Shown here: positions 37,233-48,084 of the stretch, piece after piece
Layout: every line of letters begins with the position of its first letter
Position numbering within the stretch: position 1 is the stretch's first letter
Source: an uncultured SAR116 cluster alpha proteobacterium
GTDB taxonomy: Bacteria; Pseudomonadota; Alphaproteobacteria; Puniceispirillales; Marisalimonadaceae
Length of the DNA stretch: 64,000 bases
Reading direction: 5' to 3'
Assembly: GCA_902619615.1 (NCBI GenBank)
Contig: CACNFD010000005.1
Location: 57,057-121,056 of the forward strand
Translations under genes and position numbers: made by a program
The notes under the pieces: model-generated
The model's input: the letters and a program-made list of their open reading frames with translations, nothing else
Told to the model about the DNA's origin: nothing
The model's database searches: none

Positions 37233-38672
37233 ATGAAAAATAAAAACGAAAACTTGATTATAATTATGTCAGATGAACATCAAGCTAAAGCACTTGGCTC
37301 AGTTAATCATCCTTTCGTTAAAACTCCTAATCTTGATAAATTAGCTTCTACAGGAATTAATTTTACTAATGCCTACACACCATGTCCAATATGCGTTCCT
37401 GCCAGGGCATCATTTGCAACAGGGCTCCCAGTTCATAAAAATAGATTATGGGATAATGCAATGCCATATTATGGACAATTACCTAGTTGGGGCCATATGT
37501 TACAAAAAGTGGAAGTTTCAGTTGAATCAATAGGAAAACTTCATTACAGAGCTCAAGACGATGATGATGGGTTTGATCAAAAACATATTCCTATGATGGT
37601 TTATAAGGGTGTCGGAATGGTTTGGGGTTCAATTAGACGAGAAAATGAACGAAAAACACGAGACCAAAGAATGTTAGGTGAATATATTGGTCCAGGAACT
37701 AGTAATTACACTGACTATGACGAAGCAGTTGTAAGTCAGACAATTAAGTGGTTAGAGAATAAATCAAAAGATAATAATAAAAAAGCTTGGTGTTTATATA
37801 TTGGGCTAGTAGCACCTCATTTTCCACTTGTGGTCCCTCAAGAGTTTTATGACATGTATCCTCACAAAATTTTACCTGAAACTAAATTAAACCCTAGAGA
37901 TGGGTATATACAACATCCTTGGATAAAAAAACAAAAAGAGCTTAGGAATGACGAAAATGACTTCAAAAATGAAGAAGAAAGATGGGCTGCAATAGCTTCA
38001 TATTACGGTTTATGTTCTTTTCTCGATTATAATATTGGAAAAATTATTAATAAAGTTTCAGAATGTGGATTTTTAGATAATACAACAATTATTTATACTA
38101 GCGATCATGGAGATAATGTGGGCGCAAGGGGGTTATGGGGAAAATCCAATATGTATGAAGAGTCAGCTGCTATACCACTAATAGTATCTGGCCCTAAAAT
38201 TAAACCTGCTAAATGTGATACACCAGTTTCTTTGTTAGACTTAACTGAGACAATAGTTGACCATTTTGGTGCAAAAAGCCCTAATAATGGGCCTGGTGAG
38301 TCTTTATATTATATTGCTAACAATTCACCAGACGAAACCAGGATTATATTTAGTGAATATCATGCATCATCTTCAGTTTCAGGCGCCTATATGATACGAA
38401 AAAGTAATTGGAAATATATATACTATGAGGGTTTTGAACCAGAACTGTTTGATCTTGAAAATGATCCAGAAGAAATTAATGATTTATCAAAAGACCCAAA
38501 ATATTCGAATATTTTGGTTGAGTTGGAAAAAGATTTACACAATATTTGCAACCCAAAAGAAATTAATGAGTTGGCATTTAAGGATCAGGACGACATGATT
38601 GAGCGTTATGGTGGAATAGAAGAAGCCAAAAAGTTAGGTGCAAATGCTGCTACACCTCCACCTAAAACATAA
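37233..38672 (+). CDS. type I sulfatase with CxPAR variant motif
   Basis: NLIIIMSDEHQAKALGSVNHPFVKTPNLDKLA...CPICVPARASFATG; CVPAR at 37392-37406; paralogue of 32715-34166. Confidence 0.92.
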   Translation: MKNKNENLIIIMSDEHQAKALGSVNHPFVKTPNLDKLASTGINFTNAYTPCPICVPARASFATGLPVHKNRLWDNAMPYYGQLPSWGHMLQKVEVSVESIGKLHYRAQDDDDGFDQKHIPMMVYKGVGMVWGSIRRENERKTRDQRMLGEYIGPGTSNYTDYDEAVVSQTIKWLENKSKDNNKKAWCLYIGLVAPHFPLVVPQEFYDMYPHKILPETKLNPRDGYIQHPWIKKQKELRNDENDFKNEEERWAAIASYYGLCSFLDYNIGKIINKVSECGFLDNTTIIYTSDHGDNVGARGLWGKSNMYEESAAIPLIVSGPKIKPAKCDTPVSLLDLTETIVDHFGAKSPNNGPGESLYYIANNSPDETRIIFSEYHASSSVSGAYMIRKSNWKYIYYEGFEPELFDLENDPEEINDLSKDPKYSNILVELEKDLHNICNPKEINELAFKDQDDMIERYGGIEEAKKLGANAATPPPKT

Positions 38673-38694
38673 TTTGTAAAAAAGGAAGGTGAAA

Positions 38695-39873
38695 GTGTCA
38701 AAATCAAAAATTAATAAAATTGAATTAACATCTTTTGAAATTGAACTAATTGATATTGAGGAAAATAAAAGCGGTATTGGTATTTTTTATTCTCCAAACT
38801 CTAAAAAAAAGCATATTAGATTTGGAATAAGAATTTTTGATACTGATGGCCATGTGGGAGAATATATTCCTCCAAGAAGTAGAGCTAAGGTAATTATGGC
38901 TGCCTCAGAGGCTCTTTCATATCATATTATTGGTAAAAACCCACTCCATAGAGAAGAGATCTATCGACAACTTAGGGGGTTGTGCAAGCATATTGGAGAA
39001 GTAGGAATTGGACCTATAGATATTGCTTTATGGGATTTGGCTGGTAAAAAACACGATTGTTCAATATCGGATCTTTTAGGAGGTTATCGTAAATTACTTC
39101 CGTCATATGCTAGTACTATGCATGGAGACAGGGAAAAAAATGGTTTATCTAGTCCTGAAGCTTACGCTGATTTTGCAGAAGAATGCTTAGAACTAGGTTA
39201 TAAAGGTTATAAAATGCATGGATGGAACAAAGGTGATGTAAAAGAAGAAATAGAAATGTTAAAAGCTGTAGGTAAACGTGTTGGCGATAAAATGAAAATT
39301 ATGTATGACGCTGGGTGCCATTTTAATACATTAGCTAATGCTCTTGAAGTTGGAAAAGTATGTGATGAATATAATTTTTACTGGTACGAAGATCCTTATA
39401 AAGACGGAGGCGTTTCTATAAATGGTAATCAAGTACTATCCCAAAACTTAGAAACTCCTATACTAGTTGGTGAACATGTAAGAAATTTAGAGACTTCAGT
39501 AGATATGCTAACTAATGGTGCCTCTTTTTTTTCTAGAGCAGATCCAGATTATGATGGAGGTATTACAGGTTGTCATAAACTAGTGGCATCTTCTGAAGGT
39601 TTAGGTATTGATTGTGAAGTTCATGCCTGCGGACCTGCAATGAGGCAATTAATGGCAGCAAGTAGAAATTCAAATTTTTATGAAGTAAATTTAGTACATC
39701 CAAAATGTAAAAATCCTTGGTCTCTTCCTGTTTATAATGAACAATATTCAGATCAACTTGATTGTATTGATGAAAATGGAAATGTTAAGGTTTCTGATCA
39801 ACCAGGTTTGGGAGTTAAATATGATTGGGAATATATTGAAAAAAATAAACTTAACACGATAATCCTGAATTAA
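38695..39873 (+). CDS. enolase-superfamily dehydratase/racemase
   Basis: GYKGYKMHGWNKGD (KxH), IMYDAGCHFN, FYWYEDPYKDGG, VGEHVRN; GTG at 38695 better spaced from AAGGAAG than 38689. Confidence 0.88.
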   Translation: MSKSKINKIELTSFEIELIDIEENKSGIGIFYSPNSKKKHIRFGIRIFDTDGHVGEYIPPRSRAKVIMAASEALSYHIIGKNPLHREEIYRQLRGLCKHIGEVGIGPIDIALWDLAGKKHDCSISDLLGGYRKLLPSYASTMHGDREKNGLSSPEAYADFAEECLELGYKGYKMHGWNKGDVKEEIEMLKAVGKRVGDKMKIMYDAGCHFNTLANALEVGKVCDEYNFYWYEDPYKDGGVSINGNQVLSQNLETPILVGEHVRNLETSVDMLTNGASFFSRADPDYDGGITGCHKLVASSEGLGIDCEVHACGPAMRQLMAASRNSNFYEVNLVHPKCKNPWSLPVYNEQYSDQLDCIDENGNVKVSDQPGLGVKYDWEYIEKNKLNTIILN

Positions 39874-39900
39874 TTTTTTATTAAATAAACAGTTTTTAAC

Positions 39901-40746
39901 ATGACAAATTATTCAACAATAAATGTTAAACCTCTCTCAGGTAATATTGGGGCGGAAATTGATGGTGTTAATTTAAAGAAAATTACTAAAAAACAATTTA
40001 AAGAAATTAAAATAGTATTTGGTAAATATGGAGTTATCTTCTTTAGAAATCAAAATCTCTCACCTGAAGAAGAAATAATTTTTGCAGAGTTGTGGGGTGA
40101 GATAAATATAAATCGTTTTTTTACAAATTTAGAAGGCTATCCTAAAATTGCATTGGTTTCAAAAGAACCTGCTCAAAAAAAGAATATTGGTGGTGCTTGG
40201 CATACAGATCATACATATGATTTAGAACCAGCTATGGGATCTATTCTATTTGCCCATCAAGTTCCAAAAAAAGGCGGGGACACCTTATTTTCTAGCATGT
40301 ATGCCGCCTATGAAACTTTATCAGATGGTCTCAAAGGCAGTTTAAAAAATATGTATGGAAGACACTCTAGTCGGCATGTTTTTGGAAATTCTCGTGCTAA
40401 AAGAAACGATGATACAGTCGGTAGAATAATTAACTCTGATAAAGCTAAACAAGATGCGATCCACCCTGTTGTTATTACACATCCACAGACAGGGAAAAAA
40501 GCTCTATTTGTCAATCCTACATTCACACTTGGATTTGATGGATGGAGTGATGAAGAGTCAAAACCACTATTAAACTATTTATACTCTCATGCAACCAAGC
40601 CAGAATTTACATGTAGATTTAAATGGGAAGAGGGTTCTATAGCATTTTGGGATAATAGATCTACATGGCATTTAGCTGTCAATGATTATCATGGCCAAAG
40701 GAGACTAATGCATCGCATAACTATAAATGGCACTAGATTAAAATAG
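39901..40746 (+). CDS. TauD/TfdA-family dioxygenase
   Basis: GGAWHTDHTYDLEPAMGSILFAHQVPKKGGDTLFSSMYAAYE; distal NRSTWHLAVNDY. Confidence 0.92.
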   Translation: MTNYSTINVKPLSGNIGAEIDGVNLKKITKKQFKEIKIVFGKYGVIFFRNQNLSPEEEIIFAELWGEININRFFTNLEGYPKIALVSKEPAQKKNIGGAWHTDHTYDLEPAMGSILFAHQVPKKGGDTLFSSMYAAYETLSDGLKGSLKNMYGRHSSRHVFGNSRAKRNDDTVGRIINSDKAKQDAIHPVVITHPQTGKKALFVNPTFTLGFDGWSDEESKPLLNYLYSHATKPEFTCRFKWEEGSIAFWDNRSTWHLAVNDYHGQRRLMHRITINGTRLK

Positions 40747-40838
40747 TTTTCTAAATGAAAAATTATCGTAACAAATATAATTTTTGATCATGTCATTCAA
40801 AAAAAATATTTTAACTTTATTTAATAAGTCCAAAATTA

Positions 40839-41594
40839 ATGAATTTTTTTTTCAATATTTTTGAATTTAATATAACTGTATTAATTTTTGCATCAGTATT
40901 CTTAGGAGGAATAATTAAAGGTACTGTTGGAATTGGTATGTCAATGTTTTCTGTTCCAATTATAGCATTTTTTCTGCCGCCTACTACGGCAATTATACTT
41001 TTATGTGTTCCAGTATTGATTACAAATATTATTCAAATGAATATTCCTAAAGGAATTGGATCTTTTAGATTTTTCCCAATGTTTATTGCATTAATTTTAG
41101 GAATTATAATAGGGTGTAATTTAATTTTAGAAATTAATTTGTCTACAATTTCTCAAATAATTGCTATCTCAATTATTTTTGCAGCCATTATAAATTTATT
41201 TGGGATTAATATAAAATATATCAACCCAAATCTTGAAAAGAAACTAACTATACCAATAGGTTTTTTTTCTGGAATAATTGGAGGTTTATCTACAATGTAT
41301 TCACCTTATATTTTGGCTTACCTAGTATCTGTTAACCTAGAAAAAGAAACTTTAATCAGAACCATGGCTACTTTGTATTTCATTGGCTCTATAATTATTT
41401 ACCCTATATGGATTTATAATGGTTTAGGTACACTTAACGACTTAATTTGGAGTGCCTTTTTAGTTTTACCAGCAATTTTAGGTCTAAAAATAGGAACAAG
41501 CATTAGAGGTATGATTTCTAATGAAAATTTTAAAAAAACAATACTTTACATATTAATAATAATTGGAATTTCCCTTCTGATTAAAAACACATAA
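40839..41594 (+). CDS. TauE/SafE-type (sulfite exporter-like) permease
   Basis: FLGGIIKGTVGIGMSMFSVPIIAFFLPPTTAIILLCVPVLITN; about 8 TM. Confidence 0.85.
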   Translation: MNFFFNIFEFNITVLIFASVFLGGIIKGTVGIGMSMFSVPIIAFFLPPTTAIILLCVPVLITNIIQMNIPKGIGSFRFFPMFIALILGIIIGCNLILEINLSTISQIIAISIIFAAIINLFGINIKYINPNLEKKLTIPIGFFSGIIGGLSTMYSPYILAYLVSVNLEKETLIRTMATLYFIGSIIIYPIWIYNGLGTLNDLIWSAFLVLPAILGLKIGTSIRGMISNENFKKTILYILIIIGISLLIKNT

Positions 41595-41597
41595 TAT

Positions 41598-42224
41598 TTA
41601 GTCAGGAGGCATAGGAGCTGATAAAACAGTATTTTGATATGATTTTTTTTCAGACAAACGAGCTCCCCAATTAGAAATTCCTTTGAATTGTGAAAAATCA
41701 AAATCAAATTTAAGACATCTATTATACCAACAACCTGCTGGAATGTCAGCAAGGCTAAATTCCTCACCTAAAATGAATTTATTATTAATTAATTGATTAT
41801 CTAAAATTTTTAATAACGTAAATACCTGATCTTTAGCTTTTAAAACTTTATTAGGGTCTCTTTTATCAGGTGGTAGAAGAATTAGGTTTAATGTAATTAT
41901 TGCGCAGGGAGCTGCTAATGTAAAACCAGCCCAATCCATCCATTGATCTCTTAAAGCGATTATTTTATGATTTTCTAAATTTAAATGATTATATTTATTC
42001 GATAAATATTTAATAATAGCGTTAGATTCATATAAAAAAAATCCATCATCATCTATTAATGGAACTGTGCTATTGGGATTTAAATTCTTGAAAGATTGTT
42101 CCTTAGTGCCACCATATCTACCACCATAATCTAATGTTTCAAAATCAATACTTATTTCTGAACATAGCCATATTACCTTTTGAACATTACATGATGATTT
42201 TCTTCCATAAACTTTTAAAGTCAT
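41598..42224 (-). CDS. glutathione S-transferase
   Basis: MTLKVYGRKSSCNVQKVIWLCSEI...NPNSTVPLIDDDGFFLYESNAIIKYLSNKY. Confidence 0.9.
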   Translation of the reverse strand: MTLKVYGRKSSCNVQKVIWLCSEISIDFETLDYGGRYGGTKEQSFKNLNPNSTVPLIDDDGFFLYESNAIIKYLSNKYNHLNLENHKIIALRDQWMDWAGFTLAAPCAIITLNLILLPPDKRDPNKVLKAKDQVFTLLKILDNQLINNKFILGEEFSLADIPAGCWYNRCLKFDFDFSQFKGISNWGARLSEKKSYQNTVLSAPMPPD

Positions 42225-42300
42225 TTTAAATACTCATTTCTAATTTGAAAATGTTAATAATATTTAATTTCAATATACCACATTAAAACAAAAACAATTA

Positions 42301-43266
42301 TTATTTATTTCTTTCAGGAAAATCTAATCCTACCCCTTTTAAATGACTAAAATTTTGATTAATTTTGCTAATACATTCATCAGATAATTTTAAATTTAAA
42401 ATTGATTTAATATTTTTTTTTAAATGGTTAATATTTCCTGTCCCAAAAAGGACTGTGTCAATTCCTTGTTGATGTCTTACATATCTATAGCAAGCATCGA
42501 TAATGTTATTGGCTCCACTATCTTTTAAAATATATTCTAGGGGCTCTTTTTCATCTAAAAACCATTCAGGAAGTTGTTTATCTTTTACAAGTTTATGAAT
42601 GTCTTCCTGTAATCTGCCATTTACTGAAAACAGGCTTCTAACAACAAACATAGACATAGTAGCAATATTTTTAGACATTGTTTTTGGTAATATTTCTGTT
42701 TTTGCATTTTGGTTCATCATTGAGAATGCAAGCATTATCACATCAAAGTAGTTTGTGTTTATAGCCTTCGAAATTGTTATTTGATCTGGGTCTATTGGAG
42801 AAGATTCAGTTATTCCTAGAAAGCGGATTTTACCCTTTTCTTTTTCTTTTAGTAATTCTGGCACTAATGTAATTGCATGATCAAAATCTTTAGGTGCAAC
42901 TCCATGCAAATGAAAAATATCTATGTAATCCGTCTTTAGTTCTTTTAGTGAGTTTTCTATTCCTGAAATAATGTCTATATGTGAATATTTTTTATCTTTG
43001 GTTGAAACTTGATGTTTGGTTGAAATAACAACTTGATCTCGATTAACACTTTTAATTGCTTTTCCTAGAATTCCTTCTGTTCCATAGACATTTGCAGTAT
43101 CAAAAAAATTAACACCTAAATCCAAGGCAGTTTTTATAAGATTAATTGATTGATTTTCAGTTTTACCAGTTGATTTGCCAATTGTGCTTGATCCTCCACA
43201 CCCAAGGCAAGCAACACTCACTTTAAGACCAGTTTTACCAAGTTTAATGTATTCCATACTAGACAC
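42301..43266 (-). CDS. aldo/keto reductase
   Basis: EYIKLGKTGLKVSVACLGCGGSS...ALDLGVNFFDTANVYGTEGILGKAIK; ATG alternative at 43257. Confidence 0.9.
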   Translation of the reverse strand: MSSMEYIKLGKTGLKVSVACLGCGGSSTIGKSTGKTENQSINLIKTALDLGVNFFDTANVYGTEGILGKAIKSVNRDQVVISTKHQVSTKDKKYSHIDIISGIENSLKELKTDYIDIFHLHGVAPKDFDHAITLVPELLKEKEKGKIRFLGITESSPIDPDQITISKAINTNYFDVIMLAFSMMNQNAKTEILPKTMSKNIATMSMFVVRSLFSVNGRLQEDIHKLVKDKQLPEWFLDEKEPLEYILKDSGANNIIDACYRYVRHQQGIDTVLFGTGNINHLKKNIKSILNLKLSDECISKINQNFSHLKGVGLDFPERNK

Positions 43267-43405
43267 ATAAAAATTTTAAATAAAATCAAATATATTATAA
43301 ATTATTATTTAGCTTTATATAATAAAAAATTGTTAATTAGATATTTTTATATTTAAGATATATTAGAGTTATTAATTACTTTTTAAATTAAATTTCGGTT
43401 GTCTA

Positions 43406-45019
43406 ATGGACGTTTTTGATTTTGTTATTGTTGGTGCAGGTTCAGCAGGAGCAGTTCTGGCTACAAGACTTTCAGAAAATAAAAAATATAAAGTTTTATT
43501 AATAGAAGCAGGTGGTAATGATAATCATCCTTGGCTTCATATTCCTATTGGAGTAGGAAAAACTCTTACAGACCACAGATTTATTTGGAATTTTCAAACT
43601 GAGCCTGAAAAAGAATTAAACAGAAGAAATATTTTATGGCCCAGAGGAAAAGTCTTGGGGGGGTCTAGCTCAATAAATGGAATGTTATATGTGAAAGGCG
43701 CTCCACATAGATATGATGAATGGAGAGATGGAAATAATCCAGGGTGGGGTTATAATGAGTTACTACCTTACTTTCGTAAGTTAGAAGATAGACGTGAAAG
43801 TAATCATCCAGATAGGGGGATAGGTGGCCCTATCAAAATATCTAGTGGAAGTTATCGTGACAAGCTTTCAGATGCTTTTTTTCAAGCTTGTGTTGATGTG
43901 GGAGCAAAACCTAATAAAGATTACAATATAAATTTTGATGGTGTTGGCTGGCTTCAATATTCTACAAAAAATGGACTAAGATGCTCTACATCCTCAACTT
44001 ATCTAAAAATTGCAAAAAAAAATAAAAACTTAAAAATTATAACAAATGCCGAAGTTGAAAAAATTATTTTTGAAGGAAAAAAAGCAGTAGGAGTTATATA
44101 TAATAGAGATAATTTTTCAAAAGAAATTCGAATAAGAGGTGAAGTGATATTATCAGCAGGTTCAATAAATTCACCGAAAATATTAGAACTTTCAGGTATT
44201 GGGCAAGGACCTTTATTGAAGTCTCATGGAATAGAAGTTCTTTCTGATATTAAAGGTGTAGGAGAGAACCTAACTGACCATTTGCAAACAAGACTTACTT
44301 ATGAAACTAATTTAAAAGTTACCGTAAATGACATATTAAACAATAAATTTAGAGGAGCTTTGGAAGCATTAAGATATATCGTTAGGCGAAATGGCCTAAT
44401 GTCTATTGCATCAGCAACTGTTCATGCGTTAATGAGAAGTGAAAATTCCAAAATATACCCAGACTTAAAAGTGCAAATAATGCTTATTTCTGGAAATAAT
44501 AGATATTCAAGAAAGAAAAATCATGGAATGGATTCTTTTTCAGGATTTAGTTTAGGAGTTTTTCCTTTATATCCATCCTCAAGGGGAACAACTCATTTAA
44601 GAAGTAATAATTTTAGGGACAATCCTATTATTAAAGCAAATTATTTATCTACACCAGAAGATAAAAATTTAACGATTAAAGGACTTAGGTTAGTAAGAAA
44701 AATTGCAACCCAGAAGTCTATTTCTCCATATATTGTTAGAGAAGTTCGTCCAGGAAAAAATATAGAAGATGATGAAAGTTTACTTAATTTTGCACGTGAA
44801 ACAGGACAAACTTCATGGCATTCTGTTAGCACTTGCAGAATGGGGAAAGGCCCAAATGATGTTGTTGATTACAATTTAAAAGTGTTTGGGATAGAAAATT
44901 TAAGGGTGGTAGACAGCTCTATAATGCCTTGTATGCCATCTTCTAATACTAATGCACCTTCAATTGTAATAGGTGAAAAGGGGGCTGATATTATATTAAA
45001 AAACACAAAAATGAAATAA
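43406..45019 (+). CDS. GMC-family FAD oxidoreductase (choline dehydrogenase-like)
   Basis: [21 protein letters not shown]...[21 protein letters not shown]...[28 protein letters not shown]. Confidence 0.95.
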   Translation: MDVFDFVIVGAGSAGAVLATRLSENKKYKVLLIEAGGNDNHPWLHIPIGVGKTLTDHRFIWNFQTEPEKELNRRNILWPRGKVLGGSSSINGMLYVKGAPHRYDEWRDGNNPGWGYNELLPYFRKLEDRRESNHPDRGIGGPIKISSGSYRDKLSDAFFQACVDVGAKPNKDYNINFDGVGWLQYSTKNGLRCSTSSTYLKIAKKNKNLKIITNAEVEKIIFEGKKAVGVIYNRDNFSKEIRIRGEVILSAGSINSPKILELSGIGQGPLLKSHGIEVLSDIKGVGENLTDHLQTRLTYETNLKVTVNDILNNKFRGALEALRYIVRRNGLMSIASATVHALMRSENSKIYPDLKVQIMLISGNNRYSRKKNHGMDSFSGFSLGVFPLYPSSRGTTHLRSNNFRDNPIIKANYLSTPEDKNLTIKGLRLVRKIATQKSISPYIVREVRPGKNIEDDESLLNFARETGQTSWHSVSTCRMGKGPNDVVDYNLKVFGIENLRVVDSSIMPCMPSSNTNAPSIVIGEKGADIILKNTKMK

Positions 45020-45052
45020 GCTTTTAGTCAAGTTTTTGATAACTTCTTTTTC

Positions 45053-46534
45053 TTAAAATCTACCTTTTCGTTGTATTCCAGCTGAACTGGTATTCATTAT
45101 AGCATCAATATGTGAGTGCATTAATTTTAATTTTAACTTATCATTTATTCCTTTTTCCCAAAGATCTTCGAATTCTCCTGGATCGTTTTCTATGTCATAA
45201 ATTTCACCAAATCCAAGTCCATGATAAATTATTGTTTTATATCTTCCATCAAAGGTCATAGTAGCGTGTGTATCTCTAACAATTCTTGGAGATCCTAATG
45301 AGTCATTAAATTCTGAAACTACAACATGCTTGTGAAAGTTAACGTCATTACCTGAACACATTTTTTCAAAAAGGGACTTTCCCTGCATATAGTAAGGTAT
45401 ATTTATGCCTGCAGCATCCAAGATAGTTGGGGCTAAATCAACCAATTCAACTAATGCTGAACTAACTATGTCTGACTTTATCTTTCCAGGCCACGAAAAC
45501 ATTAATGGTACATGAACTAATCCTTCAAAAAAACGACTTCCTTTATAAATTAGTCCATGATCACCCAACATTTCACCATGATCACTATGAAAAATAATTA
45601 GAGTGTTTTGAAGTTGGCCTATTTCTTCTAAATGATTGATAAGTATCCCAAAATGTTTATCTAAAAGTTCAATCATGGCATAATAATGTGCCTTAACAAT
45701 TTTGCCATTAAATGATTCAGGAGGCCAATTGCCTGGGTTTTTATACCCACCCTCTGGCGGAGGTGGAGGATTTTCTCCGCCAGGATTTACAGCGTTAACT
45801 GCTTGCTGACAAACTTCTTTAAATTTTTTTTGTCTTTCAATATCATTTAATTTAAACAAAGGTCCAGGAAGGTCGTCTGGATTATACTTCTTTCTATATT
45901 CTTTTGGAGGATCAAAAGGAGGATGGGGATCAAATGGGTTAATAGATAACATCCATGGACCTTTTCTTTTTTTATTAATAAATTTTATTGCCATTTCAGT
46001 GCACCATGTAGTTTGGTGAAATTCCTCAGGGACGCCGTCACAGCAAAAATTATTTACGGGTTCAAAAAGTTTTTTTAGATTCTGTTTTTTTTCTTCTACA
46101 ATCCATCTCTTATAATCATCAGTCTCTGGATTTAATTTGGGAGTTGAATCGTGACTATAATAAAATGTATTGTATCCATCATCTGTTCTTTTTTCAACTC
46201 CTCCTTCAGCACTTGATAGATGAAGCTTACCAATTAGCCCGCAGTCATATCCTGCGTCTTTAAGTATTTTGGTAACTAGCACTTCATGATCAGGAAAATG
46301 TTCCGCACCATTTCTGTGTGCATGAGTTGAAGCAGGGTATCTTCCTGTCAAAAATGATGCTCTGCTTGGAGTGCAGATAGGACTTTGTACATACGCATTT
46401 TTGAATGTATATCCATTTTTCATGAATTTATTTATATTAGGAGTATTTATATATTGATTGCCAAGACCATTTATTGTGTCAAATCTTTGTTGGTCAGTAC
46501 AATACCAAATTATATTAGGTAAATTTTTCTTCAT
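45053..46534 (-). CDS. type I sulfatase
   Basis: NIIWYCTDQQRFDTINGLG...SPICTPSRASFLTGRYP; CTPSR codons at 46361-46375; HSDHGEMLGDHGLIYKG. Confidence 0.94.
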   Translation of the reverse strand: MKKNLPNIIWYCTDQQRFDTINGLGNQYINTPNINKFMKNGYTFKNAYVQSPICTPSRASFLTGRYPASTHAHRNGAEHFPDHEVLVTKILKDAGYDCGLIGKLHLSSAEGGVEKRTDDGYNTFYYSHDSTPKLNPETDDYKRWIVEEKKQNLKKLFEPVNNFCCDGVPEEFHQTTWCTEMAIKFINKKRKGPWMLSINPFDPHPPFDPPKEYRKKYNPDDLPGPLFKLNDIERQKKFKEVCQQAVNAVNPGGENPPPPPEGGYKNPGNWPPESFNGKIVKAHYYAMIELLDKHFGILINHLEEIGQLQNTLIIFHSDHGEMLGDHGLIYKGSRFFEGLVHVPLMFSWPGKIKSDIVSSALVELVDLAPTILDAAGINIPYYMQGKSLFEKMCSGNDVNFHKHVVVSEFNDSLGSPRIVRDTHATMTFDGRYKTIIYHGLGFGEIYDIENDPGEFEDLWEKGINDKLKLKLMHSHIDAIMNTSSAGIQRKGRF

Positions 46535-46689
46535 GTGATTTATAATATTTATATTTATTTAGTTAAAATTATGAACAAATTTTAAGATTTTAGCCAATAC
46601 AACTTTTTTATTTTTTCATAACTTTTAGTTATGCATATAATTAATTTGTTTAATTTTTTTTATATATATATCATTATTTATTACTTATT

Positions 46690-46941
46690 ATGATTAAAAT
46701 TAGACAAATACAATTTTTTCTTTCTGTTCTTCAATACAATAGTTTTGTCAAAGCAACTGAAAGTTTGAATGTTTTACTGCAAAGTGTAAGTAAAGTCATT
46801 CGAGAACTTGAAGAAATTTTGCAAGTAAAATTAATTACAAGGCATACAAATGGAATTGAAATTACAGAATATGCAAGTTTCTTAGAAAATTATTCACATT
46901 TAATTCTTAAAGGTATTTCTAATGCAGAAAAAGAAATTTAA
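46690..46941 (+). pseudogene. truncated LysR-type regulator (HTH domain only)
   Basis: 83 aa: MIKIRQIQFFLSVLQYNSFVKATESLNVLLQSVSKVIRELEEILQVKLITRHTNGIEIT; stops at the linker helix, no effector domain before the next gene. Confidence 0.6.
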
Positions 46942-46992
46942 AGAAGTTCTGCTGAGTTAATTATTGAAAAATTAATTTTAGCAAGAAAGGAA

Positions 46993-48075
46993 ATGACTAA
47001 GATGGTAATGGTAAAAAATATTGCTAAAAAAAATATAAAAATCTTTATTAAAACAATTTTAATTGGCCTATTAGGTGGTATAATATTTAACTTCTTACTT
47101 TTACCATTACCGTGGATGCTTGGTCCAGCATTTAGTGTAGCTATTTTTGCTTTGTCAGGAGTAAATGTTGATTTAAGCAGAAATTTTCGTGCACCTTTTG
47201 TAGGTCTCACTGGTGTTTGGCTTGGAAGTTATTTCCAACCAAGCATTTTGAATGATGTTTATATATGGATTATCTCTCTTATTTTTTTGGTGTTATACGT
47301 GCCTTTAGCACACTTATTTTCATATTTTATTCTACTTAAAACTAGAAAAATAAATAAACCTGAAGCTTTTTTTATAGGTTCAGCTGGAGGCTTATTAGAA
47401 ATGACATTGGGCGCTGAAGAATGTAAAGCTGATGCCAAAAGAGTATCATTAACTCATATGACCAGAATTTTTTTAACAGTTATGTTTATCCCAAATTTAT
47501 TACTCATATTTTTTCCAGGCGCTTACGAAAGAGAAGCTACTTGGCCTAATTTGGAGGGTAGTTTTTTACATGTAATTGCATTTATTGTATTAATTCCATT
47601 AGGTCAATATATTGGTAAAAAACTAAATTTTCCTGGCCACTCTCTTTTTGGTCCTCTGATAATAAGTGCAATCTTACATGTATTTGGATATTTTAAATTA
47701 GAGGCAAACATTTCTTTTTTAATAATTTCTCAATTATTTATTGGAACTTTTTTTGGATGTAACATGAATGGAGTTTCTTGGAAAGTAGCTGGTAATTATT
47801 TAATTGATGCGATCATTGTAGTTTTGTCTCTAACCGTATGCATAGTTCCTTTTTTACTTATATTAGGATTATTAACATCAATAAATGTAGAAGCAATTTT
47901 ATTGGGTTTTGCACCTGGTGGAGTTAATGAAATGGGATTGTTGGCAGCTTTTTTAAATATTGAACCAGCTTATGTTTTGACACATCATTTATTTAGATTA
48001 TGCACGGTATTAGTGATGTTGATTTTTGCAAAAAAATTTCTTTATCCAAAATTTAAAAAAATTAAAAAATTTTAG
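46993..48075 (+). CDS. AbrB-family membrane protein (putative ammonia monooxygenase/AbrB duplication family)
   Basis: LLGGIIFNFLLLPLPWMLGPAFSVAIFALSGVNVDLSRNFRAPFVGLTGVWLGSYFQPS...GFAPGGVNEMGLLAAFLN. Confidence 0.85.
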   Translation: MTKMVMVKNIAKKNIKIFIKTILIGLLGGIIFNFLLLPLPWMLGPAFSVAIFALSGVNVDLSRNFRAPFVGLTGVWLGSYFQPSILNDVYIWIISLIFLVLYVPLAHLFSYFILLKTRKINKPEAFFIGSAGGLLEMTLGAEECKADAKRVSLTHMTRIFLTVMFIPNLLLIFFPGAYEREATWPNLEGSFLHVIAFIVLIPLGQYIGKKLNFPGHSLFGPLIISAILHVFGYFKLEANISFLIISQLFIGTFFGCNMNGVSWKVAGNYLIDAIIVVLSLTVCIVPFLLILGLLTSINVEAILLGFAPGGVNEMGLLAAFLNIEPAYVLTHHLFRLCTVLVMLIFAKKFLYPKFKKIKKF

Positions 48076-48084
48076 TTGATTTAA

